64,000 nt of DNA from Rhizophagus irregularis (taxonomy: Eukaryota; Glomeromycota; Glomeromycetes; Glomerales; Glomeraceae). Of the stretch, positions 33,078 to 44,636 are shown one piece after another. The stretch spans positions 1,823,001 to 1,887,000 of the forward strand of contig NC_089433.1 in assembly GCF_026210795.1 (NCBI RefSeq). The letters run 5' to 3'. Each line of letters opens with the position of its first letter. The first letter of the stretch is position 1. Both the position numbers and the translations under genes were made by a program. The notes beneath the pieces are model-generated. The model did no database searches. It saw nothing but the letters and a program-made list of their open reading frames with translations, and was not told where the DNA came from.

Positions 33078-33338
33078 CTACCATACTCTATTTTCTGTGA
33101 CTTGAGATTTAACAGAATCAGAGACATAAGTTAACGGAATAGATACTGTTGAGACGTTTGCTTTATCTGAAACTAAAGTATTCACTCGCACTTCTGATGT
33201 GTTAGTCTGCTCATTTGAAATCTCCTCTTCAGAATCGATAATAGAGTCATCTTGATCATCAGGTAATCCAATGTTAGGATTCTTGGAGAAATAGCCAATA
33301 ATAGTTTGAGTTTGACTGATTATCAGATAATTCTGCAA
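33078..33338 (-). CDS. Unrecognised 86-codon ORF, perhaps an exon
   Basis: Acidic, Ser/Thr/Glu-rich peptide with a GLPDDQDDSIIDSEEEIS stretch and no catalytic motif. A GTAGGT sequence overlaps its end and could be a donor, so it may be an internal exon of a gene whose other parts I cannot see. No neighbour supports a function. It could also be chance. Confidence 0.2.
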   Translation of the reverse strand: MQNYLIISQTQTIIGYFSKNPNIGLPDDQDDSIIDSEEEISNEQTNTSEVRVNTLVSDKANVSTVSIPLTYVSDSVKSQVTENRVW

Positions 33339-33635
33339 TAGAATTCACAGTATATGTTGTGATATACTTGATTTTATCAATTCCTATTTTTTCAAATAAT
33401 TTGTATATATTTCTTGCTCTTTGAGTTTGTTTTAATAATATATTACGTTTAGTACTGAGTTGCGTATTAATTTTAGATATAGTATTATGTATTATAAGAC
33501 TCAGATAAAAAATGTGTTACGTTCAGAGTGATTGACCGATGTGAAATAAAAATGTTTCTGGAAAAGCAGGTGTTACACTACACAGGTTGAAATGCTAAAA
33601 ATCGGCAAAAAAAATGGCACGAAAAGCAGTGGCTA

Positions 33636-33692
33636 TTCTTGGCTATTCTTGGCTATTCTTGGCTATTCTTGGCTATTCTTGGCTGTTTTTGG
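33636..33692 (+). repeat. 10-bp minisatellite TTGGCTATTC
   Basis: TTGGCTATTC repeats about five times, followed by a decayed TTGGCTGTTTTTGGCTATTT tail. No coding context. Confidence 0.92.
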
Positions 33693-34043
33693 CTATTTAC
33701 GAATTAACCTATACTATTTGTAAATAGTTTATACAAATTTGCGAATAGTTTATGCGATTTGTGCCATTTTTTTTGCCTATTTTTGATCATTTGACGTGTG
33801 CTAGTTGAAATAGGACAATTCAACCTAAATTTGATCAGGTCGAATATAGGTCGAATGATGATCTAACCTGTATCAAATTGAGGTCAAATTTTTGGGTACA
33901 TTTAGGGTGCCAATTGTCTTATATTCGGAAAGAATATTTGACTTACATTAGTAAATGATTCGATCTGTATTCATATATGAGAATTGTAATCTAAAACCAG
34001 CTGATTTATTTCTGAATTTTATTTAGTTTATTTTTCATTAAAT

Positions 34044-34315
34044 TTTTTTTTTTTTTTTTTTTTCCGCAGCGCATTTGCAGTTTTATTAAAGTAAAAAAAT
34101 AAAGAAAATATATACAAAGTAAAATTCCCTAATAACTACTCTAATATAATTAAACTACAAACCACTCGTTATACCAGTAGTACCCCACGTGTGCACTGTT
34201 GAGTGATCGTTTGACTCCGTAGGTAGACTTCGTTTAGTAACAGGTCATCTTAGCCATAAAGGCCCTATCTTCAATGTCTGGTGATTACGGGACCCATTTA
34301 TTAATTTGATATTTT
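34044..34315 (-). mobile_element. Poly(A)-tailed SINE-like insertion
   Basis: On the minus strand, about 240 bp end in AATAAAACTGCAAATGCGC and a poly(A) run of about 24 (seen as T at 34044-34067). The 5' part is less A/T-rich than its surroundings and contains TGGCTAAGATG, close to an RNA polymerase III A box, but no convincing B box. No clear target duplication. It could be a 5'-truncated LINE end instead. Confidence 0.45.
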
Positions 34316-35084
34316 ATTAAACATTTTTAAAAATACATTATCGTTATAATTAATTACATATGTGCTAATTTTTGGAATTAGTCTAAATTAAGATTTTTAT
34401 AAAAATTTAATATTTTAGTAAAATTAACATTACACAAATCTAAATTAAATAAGTGTTATATATTTACATAACTCAGATTTAATAAAAAATAAAAAAAATT
34501 TTTTTAATCAATATTTAAAAATAACGGTAATAACCACTTCTTTTTCCCCATCACTGCCCATCACTTTTCCATCATTTTTCTATTCACTTTTATTAAATAT
34601 GAAAAAAAAGTTTATAAGCAAATATAGCAGTTATTTTTAAGTGGTAAGTAAAAGAAAAAACTTAATATTTTATATACATAGAAAGACATATTTTTTCATA
34701 ATTTTTAGCTTTAATTTATTGTTTTTTCTTTGTAAAAAATACATGCAAATAAAAAATAATTATGATGTGAAATAGTTGTAAAATGAATAATAAGATATTC
34801 TTTTTTTTTCAAAATAACTAATTATATATTTGTTTTTTATCTTTTAAATTTATTTTATTAGATTTATTCTACTAAAATCCTTAAATGGCAAATAAAATCC
34901 TTTAAATAAAATAAAAGAATTTGGGATTCTCTTATGAAAGCATTTTTTGGTAAGAAATAAAATTTTCAGATCGGACTTTATGCAGGTGACAAAATCATGC
35001 ATTATTATTCCTGGAGATATGCTAACATTATCATTTTACATTCATTTGAAAGCTGAGAATTTGCTCTATTGTAAAAATCAAAGA
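34316..35084. other. A/T-rich intergenic DNA
   Basis: Long A/T runs; no supported gene or RNA. Confidence 0.5.
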
Positions 35085-35615
35085 TCAGGAAAATTGGATC
35101 ACTGGATGAGGCGTAATTAACGATCAAAGTCAAATCAAATTTAAAAAATTAAAAATAAATATATTAGACGTAATTATTCACAATCCAGTGATTCAATTTA
35201 TTCGATTTTAGGCTTATTAGATAGACCTCAATTTTCAAATGAATATAATTTCATTTGTATAGCTTGCATCTACAGGTATTTAATAAATTTTTTTATATCA
35301 GATTTTATCAAACATATAAAATTTTATATTATTAATATAATTGATGATTCCTAAACATCTACATATAAACGAATTATTTTAAATTTATTTTAAAGATAAA
35401 AGTTGGCATCACCTTAGGGAGCAAAGATCATTCAAATTGAATCACTACATGTGAAGTAATTAATGATCAAATTTAGATAAAATTCAATAAATATACTGAA
35501 CGTGATTACTGAACAACTAGTGATTCAATTCATTTGATTTTAGATTCATTAGATAGATCTCAATTTTTCTTTTAAATGAATGTAAATTTATTTGTATAGC
35601 TTATTTCTATGAAGA
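35085..35615. repeat. Diverged direct duplication with internal palindromes
   Basis: 35085-35290 and about 35425-35615 are imperfect copies of one another (TGATTCAATTYATTYGATTT, then TTAGATAGAYCTCAATTTT and TTTGTATAGCTT in each). Within a copy, GGATCACTGGAT near 35097 faces an ATCCAGTGATTC-like arm near 35192, so each copy can fold. It is perhaps an old foldback element. Confidence 0.6.
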
Positions 35616-36285
35616 ATTATCAATGATTTTATCATGAGAGTTATATTTGATCTTTTAAATTTTAATGATATCTTATATTAAAAAAAAATTAAAAATTATA
35701 TAATTAATTAGTTTTTTTTGCATTATCTAGTATAAATTTATTATTCTTATATAAATGATAATTTATATTTGCTTTAATAAAATTATTTTTGTGTAAAAAA
35801 ATTAGATTTTAAGGATTGGCTCATATGATTTAATATCTTTAATGTCTTTTTAGTAAAAAATCTATAAAATTCTGAAGTTATCTTTAAAGGATATCATGAA
35901 ATAAAATTGTACTATAAAAAAAAGAAACATTTCAGAAAAAAAATAATTAGAAGCAATATATATATATATATATATCAAAAAAAAAAATCAAAATATTAGA
36001 AATAATGTCCCTGAGAAAGTAAAATAAAGCAAAATTTCAATATTAATCAATTAAATAAATGTAAATAGATTAGAAAATAAAAAAGAGAAATGAATCTTCC
36101 ACAATCTGATAGTTGTATAACTTTTGTATAATTCTGCCGTAATATCGTAATTCCATCATAATGTTTTAATATCACAATCTTAATGCTGTAAAATGTCCTA
36201 AAAATAGAAAAATTTAGAAAAATTAAAAATAAACGCTTCCTATCCTCCTTTAAGTCTCTTTATCTCATCAGCATAAAGTCTAATT
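35616..36285. other. A/T-rich intergenic DNA with a TA microsatellite
   Basis: A TATATA run lies at 35957-35975. Nothing else is supported. Confidence 0.5.
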
Positions 36286-36289
36286 CGTC

Positions 36290-36540
36290 CATTTCAACCC
36301 CAAAAAGCCGGCGTCTCTATAGTAAAAGAAAAAGAAACATTAGAACGTTTCTTAAAAATAAATTTAAAAAAAACACTACTCCCACTTTACCTCATCAAGC
36401 TAAGTCCATTCCAAGAGTCCAGTGCTACAAAAAAAAGAAAGAACGTTAGAAACGTTCCTTAATTAACACATACCATTCACCCCATTTACCTGTCCTGCTG
36501 TCTTGTTTGTTTAAGTTTAGCATCCTATAAAAGAAAGTGT
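36290..36540 (-). repeat. Degenerate exon-like units (minus strand)
   Basis: Two to three units with CTATAGTAAAAG or CTACAAAAAAAAG acceptor complements and GAACGTTAGAAACGTTCC hairpins containing CTAAC on the minus strand. They resemble the spacers of arrays 1-3. Confidence 0.45.
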
Positions 36541-37079
36541 ATCTAAAAAATAAATAAAGTATTTATATAAAAAAAAAGAAATAAAAAGAAATTTCAGATA
36601 AAAAACCAAAAAATATATGAAATAAACCCATATCTTTTACTAATTACCAGTATCGGGATCTCATGCAATCTAAATTAAAAATATTGTAAAATAAATCAAT
36701 ATTTGAGTATGCTACACAACAAACAATAAAAACAAACTGCCTACTTTATTAACACGAATAGGCTTCCCATACAACTTGATTTGATTCATTATTTTAATCT
36801 GCATCATCTTCATTCGTAAACTCACAAAACTCAATCTTGATGTGTTTGAGTTATGCAATCTTTTGGTAAATGAACATTGACTTGAAGTTAAAATATATTT
36901 TCTGATTAGTAATGCTGAATTTATAACAAAATAAAATGAGCAGAGAGAGTGAAAATTACCAACATGTCCTCTGCCAGAAGTATTAACTCCTAAATCAGAG
37001 TTTCAGTACAATATTCATCAAAGGTTACTGATATAGACCATAGCGTTTTGATCACATTCTTCTGTAGGATGAGCCATAA

Positions 37080-37413
37080 TATTAAAGAAAAAAAATTTTT
37101 GACGTTAAAGAATCTTTTCCATTCTTTGGAAGCCCACCCGAACCTAAAAAAGTAAAGAACGGTTATTAGTAACCGTTCATAATAAAAAAAATTAAAAAAA
37201 TATATATATAAAAATAAACCAAGATTCGTACTTACAAATCTTGGTTCCTCTTTTCCCAAAAATCAGAAGCCCACCCGAAGCTTAAAAAAAAGAAAGAACG
37301 GTTATTAGTAACTGTTCATTAATATTAAAAAAAAATTAAAAAAATTAAACCAAGATTCGTACTTACTTATAAATCTTAGTTTTTCTGTTTTTCAGAACAT
37401 GAAAGCCCACCTG
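37080..37413 (-). repeat. Exon-like units related to array 1 (minus strand)
   Basis: On the minus strand the units repeat the array 1 pattern: a GGTGGGCTTCC-like exon segment, CCAAGATTCG or its diverged form around the donor, and an ACGGTTACTAATAACCG-like spacer hairpin. Two to three units are present, ending exactly where the LINE-B target 14-mer begins (37415). They are probably the flank in which the CACTG element and LINE arrays first landed, or part of another TIR element. Confidence 0.55.
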
Positions 37414-37414
37414 C

Positions 37415-37428
37415 ACTGGTCAAAAACC
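37415..37428 (-). other. LINE-B target 14-mer, outermost left copy
   Basis: ACTGGTCAAAAACC on the plus strand, within a 16-mer CACTGGTCAAAAACCA that is identical at 38687-38702 and 46864-46879. Confidence 0.8.
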
Positions 37429-38687
37429 AGGGTAAACATAGCATGAGCTTGAATTTTATTAATTAATGCCGAAGTAACTTTAGAGAAACACAGAGTGATC
37501 TAAAAAGTACCGCAACAAGTGCAGAACTAATAGAAAAACAAAGAACAAATAATCTTCCGAAATTACAAATAAGAAAAGCTAAGATTAAAAACCCCACCCT
37601 CTCTATATAAATAACTACGGCTACTCCCCCCAAATATATCTCAAAATGAGTAAAGTCGACTATGCTATACGTAACCCATCCAGCACCGTACCCACTCCTA
37701 GAATCGGTAAAGAACCTCCGAGCTACCATTAGCACTATCAAAAACGCCTAAAATTCAATTTCCCCTATTTGACTACATACTATGGATAACAAACCTATTT
37801 CACAAAGACCTCCGGGAACTTTTTAGTGTCGTGCAGTCCAGCCGATGGGGAACTTTTTAGTGTCGTGCAATCCCCAAAGGGACACCCACCTCATTTTGAA
37901 CGATCCCAAACGGAGGACACCCACCTCATTGCGAACAATCCATCGACCTAAGATCTACCTAGATAAGTCAATCCAATGATAGTCCATCATGTGACCACCT
38001 TGATCGGCATACTACAAAAACTGCGGTACCCAACCTGTCACCCCCCTTATCACCCCAATGATGATCGATTTTGAAAATTGTAACACCAAGCCACCATGAC
38101 GATCAAATTTTCCAGTATCCCCCCACCCCCCAAAGAAAATAAGGTTACACCGAAAAAAGCGACCAAGAAAAACAAAAAGCAAAAAATAAAGACATAAACC
38201 TCAGGAAAACTCGAAGTGCAATGAGAAAAACCTGAGTAAAATTCACCAAACATACACCTCAACTCCGTCTCCTTATTTTAGAAGACTAACTCCCCAGTTA
38301 ACAACATCAACTAGCAAGAAATACGTTGGTCAGGAGCTCCTTCCAAGAAATACCGGTCCGGCCTGCGAACCATTTGGCCAGTTAGACTTTAAAGGCGTAG
38401 GAACCAAGACGCACTACTTTTCAACCTTTCAGAAAGCCCAGGGGAACGTTCGTATGGAACTGCCATCTTACAGTATTATTGGTAACTCCAAGACTCATGA
38501 TAACGGTCCTAACTCAATATAAGCCGTAAGGAGTTCGGGCGAAACTAAAGACCTCAGTAATAGCTTCATATAACGTCGAAAAGTCCTTTTACTATCACTC
38601 AAGGCAAAAAATCATCATATTTTTCATCCATAACTTCATGGGAAAAAATGGGCAGAGCCCAACGGGGGAGAAAGTACGATCATCATC
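37429..38687 (-). mobile_element. Non-coding element C, LINE-B-related
   Basis: A 1.26-kb element on the minus strand between two identical target 14-mers. Its 5' end (GATGATGATCGTACTTTCTC) resembles the 5' end of LINE A2 (GAGGATCATCGCAACTCTTT), and its 3' end (GCTATGTTTACCCTGG) resembles that of LINE-B (ATGCCACGTTTGCCTGG). No ORF is meaningful. Inside are two direct duplications: GGGAACTTTTTAGTGTCGTG at about 37814 and 37848, and a GACACCCACCTCATT segment at about 37881 and 37915. It is best read as a non-autonomous LINE derivative. Confidence 0.6.
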
Positions 38688-38701
38688 ACTGGTCAAAAAC
38701 C
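38688..38701 (-). other. LINE-B target 14-mer between element C and B1
   Basis: ACTGGTCAAAAACC; target duplication of both neighbours. Confidence 0.85.
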
Positions 38702-38959
38702 AGGCAAATGTGGCATAGTAGCCTTTATCTTTATTAAATTTATTCGAACTTTACAATTTACAAAAAATAAAAAAGAAAATATAAAAATAAAACTAACTAA
38801 AAACAAAGCTATATAGTCTCCTAAGAAAAAATAAAGTAAAAAATTAATCTAAAAAGAAGAAAAATCGCATTACACTAAATTTCCCCAGATCTTCCCCCTT
38901 GATATATTCCAACCAAAGTAGAAGCAACTATGCTAACAAAATAACGAATAGCGCGCCCA

Positions 38960-41900
38960 CTATAGAAATCGACACTCCATCCTGCAAAAGCTGTTATTAA
39001 GTAGCACCGTTAGACGACCCATAAAACCCGAAAAGTGATTAAACCAAGGCAAACCATATTTCATCGAGTTCTTCAACCAATCGGTTCCGGAGTCACGTGA
39101 ATTGTGTAGGGTCGGAGGTGGTAAAGATGAGTAAGGTATGTACGTTGACAATGGCAAATTAGAAGGCTTCGGAGTAGTTTTCAACTTATAAGTAATATTC
39201 ATCGCGTTTTCCCATCTACTTTTCTCATAAGAACGCGGATTCCAAATTCGTTTTCTGAATTTTTGGACAAAATTATTATGAATAGCAGCGATAACCTAAA
39301 TCGCAGAGATTCTTGGAATAGACAAATCGACTAGGATGTCAATAAAAAGTGTAGGTAAACAACCACGGACAAGGGCGTATGAGGACCAATTTGTAGAAGA
39401 AAAGGACCAGCATGAAAGAGAAGTGAGTTTAGCAATAAAGGGAGTAGGATCAATATCAGCCAATTTTCCAGCTTCTTGAATTTTAGAAATCAAATGATTT
39501 TGATAAGATTGGAGAATTTGTTGCATAGGTAGACGACGTTTTTTGCACATAAAAAGGTGCATCAGGTCTTCCATGCGATCAATACAAGAACGGCAAGTTA
39601 ATTCGTCCATGTATAAGTCTGGTCGAGTCCGCTTAAGCTTTTCCAACGTGGGTAAGTCGTCCAAGAAAAGTTTGAATTTAAAGGTTAAGTGTCTTGAAGC
39701 ATGCTCAAGAGTAAAAGATGCATCATGAGAAGGCTTGAAATTCAAGGTAAACCAAGTTAGTTCCCAGTCGACAATATATTCTATATTAGATAATAATAAA
39801 GAAATAAAGTGAAATCGCGTTAAATTTAACAAATCACGCATTAACTGCGTTTGATAATACTGTTTAAGAAGGTGTCGTGAATTAGTTTCACAAACGGCGT
39901 CATTGTCGTAAGTCAAAACGAAATCATGGGCAGAAGCAAGGTCCATTCCAGAAATCAAAATACTGGATGATGCGGTATGGGCAGTATTGGCCAGGGAGTC
40001 AGCAAAATCGTTCAAATAATTGCCAGAATGAGCTTTAACTTTAACAGGAAGAACTGTCAAATTCTTGGTAAGGATAGTTCATTCAATAATGGCCCAAAGC
40101 TCAAAATTTGTTGTTTTGTAGTAAAGACGGCTATTTGAGTAGACATAGGAAGAGCAACTTCGAAGGCCATCAATGGCAGTTTGCGAGTCAGTATAAATAG
40201 TAACTTCTGAGTCGCGAGGAGAAATGGTTAAAACTGCGTAAATAGCGGCAGCTTCAGCACGAGAAGAAGAAGGGTTATCTCGAATGATGCCATGTGCATA
40301 AGTAGCAATGGAATTAGGAAAACCAGCATCAGGTACGATTTGCATCCAAGACCAGCCCATAGAAACATTAGGAGTGCCTAGATTAATAAGAGACCCATCA
40401 GTAAAAAAGATATAACGTGAGTCTGAAGACACAACCAACGGCGAATTTGCAAAAACAGCAGCAGCTGAGGATTCAATAGTGATAAGAGGAGCGGAAACTT
40501 CAACAATATCGTCAGGAGGAGAGTCAAAATCAAAATCCAATCGACTGTAATAAAGACGGACACCATCTTCTATATCAGCCTAGGTAAAAGGAGAGGATAC
40601 TGCAGAAGTATTACGTCTAATGCGCTCATTGATGGTGGGCAGAATAAGCGAATGTTGTAGAGAAACCGTAGGCGTACAAAGGGTTAAATCAGCATTCCGT
40701 TTTTTGGAAGGAGGCAAAGGAGTATGAGCAGCACAACCAGGGCAAGGAGAGAGTCTAATGAGATCACCAGGCGAAGATTCACAATCAGGAGAGACCCAGT
40801 GAACAATAGAACAAGTACCACGACTTGCTTGAACTAAAAGTTGTTTGCCAAAGATGGGAGAACCGTAGTCGTCTAACGTGACAATCCAATTTTTCGTAGT
40901 GGTAGGAGAGGACAGGCAAGGAGTCAATTCATAAAATGAAGAGTCAATCGTAGGCGTAGTAATGAACTGGGTCAGCAAACGATTGTTGGTGTCAGGAATG
41001 GTAGTAGCTTGCTGGATATCTTTATACCAATAAGGGATACAGCCAGGACCACGTCGTCCAACCAAATTGTCATAGTAGGCTTTCCAAGAAATTAAATGAG
41101 TCCCTTGGGGAGTAACAAGCTGAGATAGATAAAACAAATGCCGTTTTCGCAAAATAGGGAAATAGGCTTTAAATGCTTTAAGTGTCATGCATTCAAATAA
41201 GGGAACGCGTCCATCCATCAAAGTCAGGTTCGGAAGCTTCGAAAGTTGAGTATGAAGCAAACGAAAAGGAGTAGAGGATAAGAGAGCAATAGTGCATGCG
41301 ATATAATCTTTCTTAAAAGAAAAAGAGAAGACCATATAGACCAATCCTTAATTAAAAGGGGAGAAATAGGAATTAAAAAATTATATTGAATCAAACTCAA
41401 TCTATAAATAAAAAGAGATTGAATAAAAGAAAAGGAAGAATTAGCCATTAAAAATAAATTAGTAATATGACATTGTCGTTGATGAGCAAATAAATTTATC
41501 AAGCCCAAGGCTTGAGATAAAAATAAAATGGGATTTGGTAAAGAGCGAGAAAAATTTGCTTTATGCTTTACAACAGATCGTATACTTCTCGTTATTAGGT
41601 GGCAGTCAGATTCAGACAAGTGAGTAACTTGCATCCGGTATTCAAGTTTCGGTATAAGGACAGCATTATGTAAATAAACAACTTGTTTGGATGAGAGCTT
41701 TGCAGGGCGGATGGTTGCAGCGAAGGAGCAACATTCACGTTTGAGTTGCTTTTTGACAAAATCCCGGGAGTTTTTAATGTTGAACCAGACACCTAAAAAA
41801 CGAAAAGAAGTTGTCATGGAAATTGGGGTAATAGTAATGGAAGGAACACTATTTAAAGAGGATAAATCCAAGTTAAAAGTAATAGGGAGTAAAGTGGAAT

Positions 41901-44586
41901 TCGAAGTCAAGGGCAACGAATTAGTAATTAACACATATTTGTTATGATTGGCAGAAGTGTTATTAATTTGATAGAATTCTTCTGTAATGGATAACATAAA
42001 TTCCATGCCAGTCTTCGACGAGGAAATAAGAGTAGAGTTATCCATAAATACTAAATTATTAATCTTCAAATCGGAAGAAGGATTGGGAGAAGCAATTAAG
42101 GATGGTGTAGAAAGAACATAAGGGTCCATCATTTCATGCTTCATGACAGTAAGTAAGGGATCAATATAAATAACCCATAAGAGAGGAGAAATAACTTCGC
42201 CTTGGTCAATACCAATGCGAACCCTATAAGCAGGCGTAGATCCATGAGCAGTGAAAACGCTATTAATGCGTTTTGTGAAAAGGGAAAGAATAAACTTAAT
42301 AGCAGAAGCTGGAAGACGTATTCGTTCTAAAGCGAAACGTAACATTGTCAAATCAACCGAGTCAAAAGCTTTAGAAATGTCTTGAGAGAGAATCCAAAGT
42401 GGGTTTTTGTTGACATCAGCATCATGGATAATAGATTCTAGAGTAATAATAGGGTCGCGGCAAGAACCACCAGGAAGACCAGCGAAGTTACCACCTTTAA
42501 GAACATCATGTGTAGCCATAATAGTAGAAAGGCGATTATAAAAGAGTTTGACAAGAGATTTTCTAATCACTTCAAGTAAAGTAATAGGACGAGTATTTTT
42601 CAATTGACATTTCCATTCGTGAGGTTTGGGAATGGGAAAAACCATTGCCTGTCGCCATAAGTCAGGAATATCAGCTTTGGAAAGGCAAGCTTGAATTAAA
42701 ATAAGGAGTAGAGCCGAGGAACGAGATCCAAGGTGTTTGAGCATTTCATAAGTGATCATGGAAGGACCTGAGGCTTTACCGTTAGGAGTAGAAGAAACGG
42801 TGGTTAACCATTCATCAAGGGTAGGGGGATTCATTAAAGAATCATAGATGGAGGAGGGCACATCATCCATAGGTTGGTAAACAGAAGACCATCTATCAGG
42901 TAATGTATCTACAGATACAGGAGGAGTGGATTTTATAGGTACAAAGTTTTGGAAATGGTTAACAACAGCATCGTCTATATCCTTGGGAGCAGTTAATAAC
43001 TGAGGGCGAGTGGGATGATCAACAAAGACACGATCCAAAGTGATACGGCGGCGGGTGCGAGAAAGCGCTGAATCAATGAAAGAGGAAAGGTCGGTTTCAA
43101 AATTATTGTTCCTATCGTCCAAATGAGCACGAATGGAGGAATCTTGGAATTCTTTTTCTTGAAGTAAATGAAATCCCCGTAAGGATTTTGAAATATTGGA
43201 TAAATCATCAAGAAGTGACTTGAAATCATCTTGTCGACATGATGAGAGAGAAGAGGGCAAAGCAGGAACGAAAGTAAATACATTCTTATATAATTGCAAA
43301 ATGTTTTGAAGTCTGATTAAATGAATAGACCACTTATGTTCATGAGCGGCAGAATAAGTTAAAGGATATTTGCGCAATAAACGTATTGAATGCATAAGGC
43401 GATTTAAAAACCGATAATGTTGGGTTAAAATTTCCAGATCTTTAGGAACCTTAGGAGTATAATTATTGCCAACGGTGAAAGAAGGTAGTGTAACGTTGGC
43501 AGCTTTAAGAATTCGTGATTGGAGATATTCGCACATTTGATTGATATGCCAGGAGGAAAAGGTTGAAGGTGAGACGTCACATAAAGCATCAGCTTTATCA
43601 GCAAAATCCGTCCATTGAATTTCAGTTACAGAATCAAATTTGAAGACGCGACGGGTTCGGCGCTTAAGTTGTCGAGCGCGAGCCAATTTGGTAGAGGCAA
43701 AAAGTAAAGACATATCATAGTATGTTATGACGGGGTTATGATCAGATGTGCAAACATCTTGAGCATTAAAAATGCAAGCAGTAAGAGCAAATCCTTTGAG
43801 AAGAGGGCAGGACCATACATAATCAACTCGAGTAATGTGGTCATTGCGATGAAAGGTACCTAAGGAGTCGGAAAGATTAATAGGAGTATAGTCTTCATAT
43901 CCGTGAGAGAGGAGATGAAAAAATAATCGGTGAATATGTTTTGAAGCAACTTGAGGTTGATTGAAGTAAATAGGGTAATATTTGTCTAAATGCATATTAA
44001 AATCGCCACAAACAGCATGGTAAAAGCCAGCATGTTTAGTAAGGGTAAGTTGTTGAATGAGCAAATCAATAGTATCAGTGCGCAGAACACTTTCAGCAGG
44101 GGGAGGGATATAAATAACAAATATACGCAATTTAATATTGCCTTTGAAATATAAATCAACAGAAAGTAACCGTGAAGAATGCGATTTAAAATCTTGAACA
44201 TGTGAAGCAAGGGAATTTTCTATAAAAAGAGAAACACCACCAGAAGAGAGAATTTGTTTAGAAGTATCCAAATTAGAAGAGAACACAGTATAATTAGAAA
44301 TACGTTTGGATAAAAACTTCATTTGTTTAGGGTGAAGATGAGTATCCACGATACCACCAAAGGAAATATGTTTTAAGGAAAAGAAAGTAGAAATTTCTTC
44401 TAATTTAGTCTGACCATACATTTTAAGGCCATTAACATTAAAGGAAGAAATATTAAATGAATTGGGGATAGGGGAAGTGTTACTGGAAGAGGAAAATAAC
44501 GATTCATGCGAAAAAATTCCAGTAACATTGTCAGGGTTGGGAGGGTTTCGTACAAAGGTATCATAATTAAAATTATTGTTCGACAT
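38960..44586 (-). pseudogene. LINE-B ORF2 (endonuclease-RT-RNase H) of B1
   Basis: This minus-strand frame starts at ATG 44586 (49 nt after ORF1 in B4 layout). It carries an APE endonuclease (FNVNGLKM, VCGDFNMH, TSDHNPV), a reverse transcriptase (GKASGPS, QDISKAFDSVD, GIDQGEVISPLLW, FMDNST where B2-B4 have FMDDST), RNase H (FTDGSLINLG, SSRAEAAAI, TDSQTA, KAHSGN) and a CRSC...HLFMC zinc motif. It is open for 1120 codons to about 41340, where loss of one T causes a frameshift. Further stops are TAG near 40580 (TGG elsewhere), TGA at 40079 (CGA elsewhere) and TAG near 39296 (AAG elsewhere, a transversion). The FMDD-to-FMDN change alone would disable the polymerase. Confidence 0.88.
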
Positions 44587-44636
44587 TAAAACACAATGAT
44601 ATAAACAGTCGGGGAGTTAAAATTTGAAGAAAGAAA

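Noticed and set aside
37463-38262. Minus-strand ORFs of 70-92 codons in element C
   Set aside because: Hydrophobic, low-complexity products in a duplicated non-coding element; no family motif and no conserved start context.
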